Positions 61,031-64,000 of a stretch of 64,000 nucleotides of DNA are shown in pieces; the first letter of the stretch is position 1, and each line of letters starts with the position of its first letter. The DNA comes from Bythopirellula goksoeyrii (GTDB taxonomy: Bacteria > Planctomycetota > Planctomycetia > Pirellulales > Lacipirellulaceae): assembly GCF_008065115.1 (NCBI RefSeq), contig NZ_CP042913.1, positions 4,691,278 to 4,755,277 on the forward strand, written 5' to 3'. A program made the translations under genes and the position numbers. Under the pieces are notes generated by a model. It saw only the letters and a list, made by a program, of their open reading frames with translations, was not told the DNA's origin and searched no databases.

Positions 61031-61492
61031 CTAGGGATCAAGGCGAGGTTGAGACATCCACTCACCCACGGTCTGCGGGCCGCTGGATGGCTCAGGTTCT
61101 GCTGTGAACAACTTACTCCAGAAACCCTGCTTCTGCTGAGCAGACTGACGAGAACTAGATGCTGGAGATTCTTCGCCGCCAAATGTGAACATTTCCTTGG
61201 TGCCTTCCCATGCCTTGGCAGTACCAGTGCTAACTTTCTGGTACCCCGACTTTACGGGCCCAGTAATTGAGGACATGTCAGGCATCGACACCTTCGGCAT
61301 CGTGATCTTGGGAAGTGGAATTGAGGGCCAACCGGTTTGCCGAACTTCCGAATCCTCATACATTTGAGGAGTACCACCTACTGCTTCCGGTGCGCCTGCA
61401 GACTTAGCGCTGAGCGCTGTGAGTAGCATCATATGACAAGAAAGTACCGCAAACGTAAAGAATGCTTTATTGAATAAATGAGAATGTGTCAT
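61031..61492 (-). CDS. Small secreted protein
   Basis: A protein of about 153 residues with an N-terminal signal peptide (HLFNKAFFTFAVLSCHMMLL, cleavage near SAKSAGA). A repetitive Pro-Lys part follows (IPLPKITMPKVSMPDMSS), then a helix with Gly, Lys and Thr (VKSGYQKVSTGTAKAW) and a Ser/Gln-rich end. I do not recognise a family; the K-I-T-M-P-K-V-S-M-P pattern occurs in exported planctomycete proteins. ATG 61492 and ATG 61501 are both possible. The lipoprotein gene follows 43 bases later. Confidence 0.6.
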   Translation of the reverse strand: MTHSHLFNKAFFTFAVLSCHMMLLTALSAKSAGAPEAVGGTPQMYEDSEVRQTGWPSIPLPKITMPKVSMPDMSSITGPVKSGYQKVSTGTAKAWEGTKEMFTFGGEESPASSSRQSAQQKQGFWSKLFTAEPEPSSGPQTVGEWMSQPRLDP

Positions 61493-61734
61493 ACCAGTCA
61501 TCTCCCGTACTTAGGCTGGAGTGTGCTAAAAGTATTCAACAAGTCACCCTGCCCTTCTACTGTTATTTGGGCCGGAAGTGTTCCAAATCTTGCCAATACC
61601 GTCCAGAGAGGTTTTTGCCAGCAGAATTTGAGCAAATCACAGCGAAAAACTCGAAACTTTAGTGCTCCTGCAGGGTTTTGATATGATAGCTGTCGAACAA
61701 GTGCCGTCCCAAAGCAAGAACCTTCCCCCGAGCT

Positions 61735-62811
61735 ATGCTATCCTTCAAAAATTACAAATCGATGATCGCAGCGGCATTGTCGCTGCAATTCGTTTCGGTA
61801 GGCTTAGCGGCAGCAAAGCCCGATGACTCCGCCGATCTGTTTACACGACTCGATAAAGATACCGACGGCCAGTTGAACTCGGCCGAGATATCAGACGAGT
61901 ACTCCTTTCTCTTCCGCCGGCTAGTGAGGACAGCCGACTCCAACTCGGATGGACAACTTTCTATAGAGGAGTTTCAACAAGGAGTCTCTGCAGAGCGGCC
62001 TGAGAAACCGCTAGCGAAGAAAGTGAGTGCCGAATTGCCCGGTTCCGATGCCCTGCTCTTGTTACTGGCCTGGATGGACACAAACTCGGATCTGACCATC
62101 AAGTCCGACGAAGTACCCGCGAATCTAAAGACGTTGTATAACCAGATCCATCAGCAACTAAAATCAAAAGACAGCAGCCAATTTCGAATAAGGCAACTCC
62201 AACAACAGTCACCCCGCTTTACCCAATTGGCGCTCCGCTACACCCAACGCCAGCAGATTGATGTCGAGGTCGAGTTGTCCCTGCTCTCTGATGAGCAATA
62301 TGCGCTGGTCGAGCGTCTTCGTGGCAAAGTTGAACCTGGAAAAGCCTTCTCAACCCGTGAAAATGCCGAGTCCATTTTCAGTCGATTGGATCGCGACGGG
62401 GATGGTGTTATCGCGATTGACGATCTTCCTGAAGAAGTGAAAGAGCGTTTCTTTGGTATGCTTCAAAGGGCGGACCAGAACGGCGATCGACGAGTCACCG
62501 AAACAGAGTTCTTGGGCTTCCAGGGAAAGGTCTCGAAGTTCTCTGAAATGAACTCTAATCGTCCCGAAGTTACCAAACGAATCGCTCAGCTATTTCGTCG
62601 TGCCGACCGCAACAGTGATGGGATGCTCACTCGCCGGGAAGCTCCCCGGTTTCTGGCAGCGCGTTTCAATGAGATCGACGCCGATGGAGACGGAAAACTA
62701 AGCCGCCAAGAACTGTCTAAGTCACTTGAGTTACAGAATAATGTTGCCCCAGAAATGTCGAACAAATCTTCTCCAAATCGCAAGAGTTCCTCAAAACGCC
62801 CCAAAAAATGA
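61735..62811 (+). CDS. Secreted EF-hand repeat protein
   Basis: A 358-residue exported protein (signal peptide ending near LAAAK). It has seven EF-hand-like loops of the D-x-[DN]-x-[DN]-G type: DKDTDGQLNSAE, DSNSDGQLSIEE, DTNSDLTIKSDE, DRDGDGVIAIDD, DQNGDRRVTETE, DRNSDGMLTRRE and DADGDGKLSRQE. Two of them (DLTI and DRRV) lack the usual Gly at position 6. It probably binds calcium outside the inner membrane. ATG 61735 is the natural start. A basic tail (SSPNRKSSSKRPKK) ends the protein. It is divergent from the small secreted protein gene. Confidence 0.85.
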   Translation: MLSFKNYKSMIAAALSLQFVSVGLAAAKPDDSADLFTRLDKDTDGQLNSAEISDEYSFLFRRLVRTADSNSDGQLSIEEFQQGVSAERPEKPLAKKVSAELPGSDALLLLLAWMDTNSDLTIKSDEVPANLKTLYNQIHQQLKSKDSSQFRIRQLQQQSPRFTQLALRYTQRQQIDVEVELSLLSDEQYALVERLRGKVEPGKAFSTRENAESIFSRLDRDGDGVIAIDDLPEEVKERFFGMLQRADQNGDRRVTETEFLGFQGKVSKFSEMNSNRPEVTKRIAQLFRRADRNSDGMLTRREAPRFLAARFNEIDADGDGKLSRQELSKSLELQNNVAPEMSNKSSPNRKSSSKRPKK

Positions 62812-62825
62812 AAAACTCTTCCTCT

Positions 62826-62879
62826 GGGGGTGTTACACCGCCCCCGAATCTCCGCTTCTCTCTCTAGAGAATCGTTTTT
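62826..62879 (+). terminator. Terminator after the EF-hand gene
   Basis: A GC-rich hairpin (GGGGG 62826-62830 with CCCCC 62841-62845) is followed by TTCTCT-CTCT-AGAGAA (62856-62871) and then TTTTT (62875-62879). The second hairpin with its T-run fits intrinsic termination, 15-60 bases after the stop at 62811. Confidence 0.55.
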
Positions 62880-63029
62880 CCCCGCCCGAACCACGAACTA
62901 TTTTGGTGTGTCGTGCGTATGATGGAAATAACAGACGCGAACTGGATTGTTCGCTGAAGGAACGAGGGATCGGCGGTACAGGTCAATACTCCTGACACAA
63001 AAGTGTCCCCGTCGAGAAGAGGCAAGAAA

Positions 63030-63239
63030 ATGGCAAACTCACAATCTCCAGCACCCAGTCCTGCAGACGCACGCCACGAGTTACCTCCCGTAACTGTGGA
63101 CGGTCATGCCTTGTTTGAATTCAGTTTGAAGTTGAACAGGGATCTCAAGCGACTTGAAACTCGCTTCGGTGCGAAAGACAAGCAAAAGATTCCGTACTTC
63201 AGACAAACCTGGAAGCAGGCTCCCAACAAGCCCCGCTGA
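63030..63239 (+). CDS. Small basic protein of unknown function
   Basis: A 69-residue protein beginning MANSQSPAPSPADARHELPP, with a C-terminal basic helix (SLKLNRDLKRLETRFG) and a PYFRQTWKQAP tail. No known domain. AGAGG lies upstream of ATG 63030, while a GTG at 63003 is also in frame. Coding is supported by codon pattern and ribosome site only. ispH starts 78 bases later. Confidence 0.45.
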   Translation: MANSQSPAPSPADARHELPPVTVDGHALFEFSLKLNRDLKRLETRFGAKDKQKIPYFRQTWKQAPNKPR

Positions 63240-63317
63240 GTTGTCGAATCTCTATGCCTGCGGTTATGATGTTGGAAGCACCTTGCTTCAATCATTCCTC
63301 ACCCAGGCTTTGTACTC

Positions 63318-64000
63318 ATGCGTGTTTTGTTGGCCAGCCCCCGTGGCTTCTGTGCGGGCGTAAATATGGCGATCGATGCTTTGGAACTGGCAATCCAGTC
63401 ACTGCCCGGACCCATCTATGTTTACCACGAAATCGTCCACAACAAATACGTCGTGGATCGCTTCCGCTCTCAGGGAGTCGTTTTTGTTGATTCTCTGGCA
63501 GACGTACCTGAAGGTGCGACCCTCTTGTTCTCCGCTCACGGCGTCTCTCCAGAGGTCCGCCAACTGGCCCGCGACCGCAAACTACGGGCAATCGACGCGA
63601 CTTGTCCGCTCGTGACGAAGGTCCATCTTGAAGCAATCAAGTACGCCAATCTGGGGTACACGATTTTTCTCATCGGCCACGAGGGCCACGACGAAGTCAT
63701 CGGCACCATGGGCGAAGCACCTGAAGCCATTGTACTTGTCGAAACTCCTGAGGAAGTCGATCGACTCACCGTGGTAGACGAATCCAAAGTAGCTTATCTC
63801 ACGCAAACCACACTCAGCGTTGACGACGCCAACCGAATCATCAAGCGAATACGGCAGCGATACCCCGACGTCGCCTCCCCACCCAAGGACGACATCTGCT
63901 ACGCCACCCAAAATCGTCAGGAGGCGGTTTCGGTTCTTGCTGACAAGGCAGATCTCACCTTAGTGCTAGGAAGCCAGAATAGCTCCAACAGCCAGCGACT
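63318..64000 (+). CDS. ispH: 4-hydroxy-3-methylbut-2-enyl diphosphate reductase (5' part)
   Basis: This enzyme makes IPP and DMAPP in the non-mevalonate pathway. The first 227 residues are seen; the gene runs off the right edge. Cluster cysteines C12 (RGFCAGV) and C96 (DATCPLVTK) are present, as is VYHEIVHNKYVVDRF with the conserved His. IGHEGHDEVIGT holds the second His, and YLTQTTLS the Thr that binds substrate. Start ATG 63318 gives MRVLLASPRGFCAGVNMAID. The third cluster Cys is probably the one in the segment beyond DDICYATQNRQEAV. Confidence 0.95.
   Translation, partial: MRVLLASPRGFCAGVNMAIDALELAIQSLPGPIYVYHEIVHNKYVVDRFRSQGVVFVDSLADVPEGATLLFSAHGVSPEVRQLARDRKLRAIDATCPLVTKVHLEAIKYANLGYTIFLIGHEGHDEVIGTMGEAPEAIVLVETPEEVDRLTVVDESKVAYLTQTTLSVDDANRIIKRIRQRYPDVASPPKDDICYATQNRQEAVSVLADKADLTLVLGSQNSSNSQR

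Noticed and set aside
1-64000. CRISPR array or cas genes
   Set aside because: No set of equal repeats with spacers and no Cas motifs seen.

Overview
The window looks like ordinary chromosomal backbone from a member of the Planctomycetota, most likely near the Pirellulales. That placement is an inference from gene content, not from a marker gene. The pointers are: two phosphofructokinases with pyrophosphate-type active-site residues; a Ser/Thr kinase fused to a cyclase-homology domain and a Cache-like sensor; many short secreted proteins with no obvious function; an EF-hand repeat protein; a SelA-like protein without its PLP lysine; and many small, partly unlinked operons. I see no phage, transposase, integron or CRISPR array. 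The one RNA gene I can support is tRNA-Glu(CTC).

Layout, left to right. 1-2.1 kb: the end of a sugar ABC permease pair and a ClpP-like protease. 2.1-9.2 kb: STAS protein, alaS, yceH-type protein, an MFS carrier and a BASS-family carrier. 9.2-12.7 kb: the cyclase-homology/kinase/Cache protein and two small proteins. 12.9-16.7 kb: pgi, an UPF0173 hydrolase, a secreted protein, a Rieske ferredoxin and a MazG-like enzyme. 16.7-20.0 kb: a 745-residue exported membrane protein with an ABC ATPase. 20.1-26.8 kb: tRNA-Glu, a secreted lactonase, tspO, an ECF sigma/anti-sigma pair, a SirB1-like protein and a secreted zinc metalloprotease.

27-33 kb is a central carbon block on the + strand: PPi-type phosphofructokinase, HAD hydrolase, gnd, SDR and zwf. 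With pgi nearby, this covers the glucose-6-phosphate branch point. 33-38 kb holds phospholipid synthesis (psd, pssA), ribE, rsmA and hisB. 38-43.3 kb is a minus-strand run in the order aminopeptidase P, accB, accC, a second PPi-type phosphofructokinase, ppa. 43.4-45.8 kb is a full preQ1 set (queD, queE, queC, queF). 45.9-50.6 kb has a sugar isomerase-like protein and a giant FHA/coiled-coil membrane protein. 51-58 kb carries a DksA/TraR protein, an HtrA protease, a nucleoside-hydrolase-like protein, trpD, a PhnP-like hydrolase and prc. 58-64 kb has secreted proteins, the SelA-like protein, an EF-hand protein and the start of ispH.

The best leads for something undescribed are four proteins whose folds are recognisable but whose catalytic residues are changed (ClpP-like, cyclase-homology domain, nucleoside-hydrolase-like, SelA-like). 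Others are the pairing of PPi-dependent phosphofructokinase with pyrophosphatase, a REP-like hairpin family in intergenic DNA, and the FHA protein, whose central rod is built of exact 35-residue units. All family assignments come from reading motifs by eye; no database search was run.
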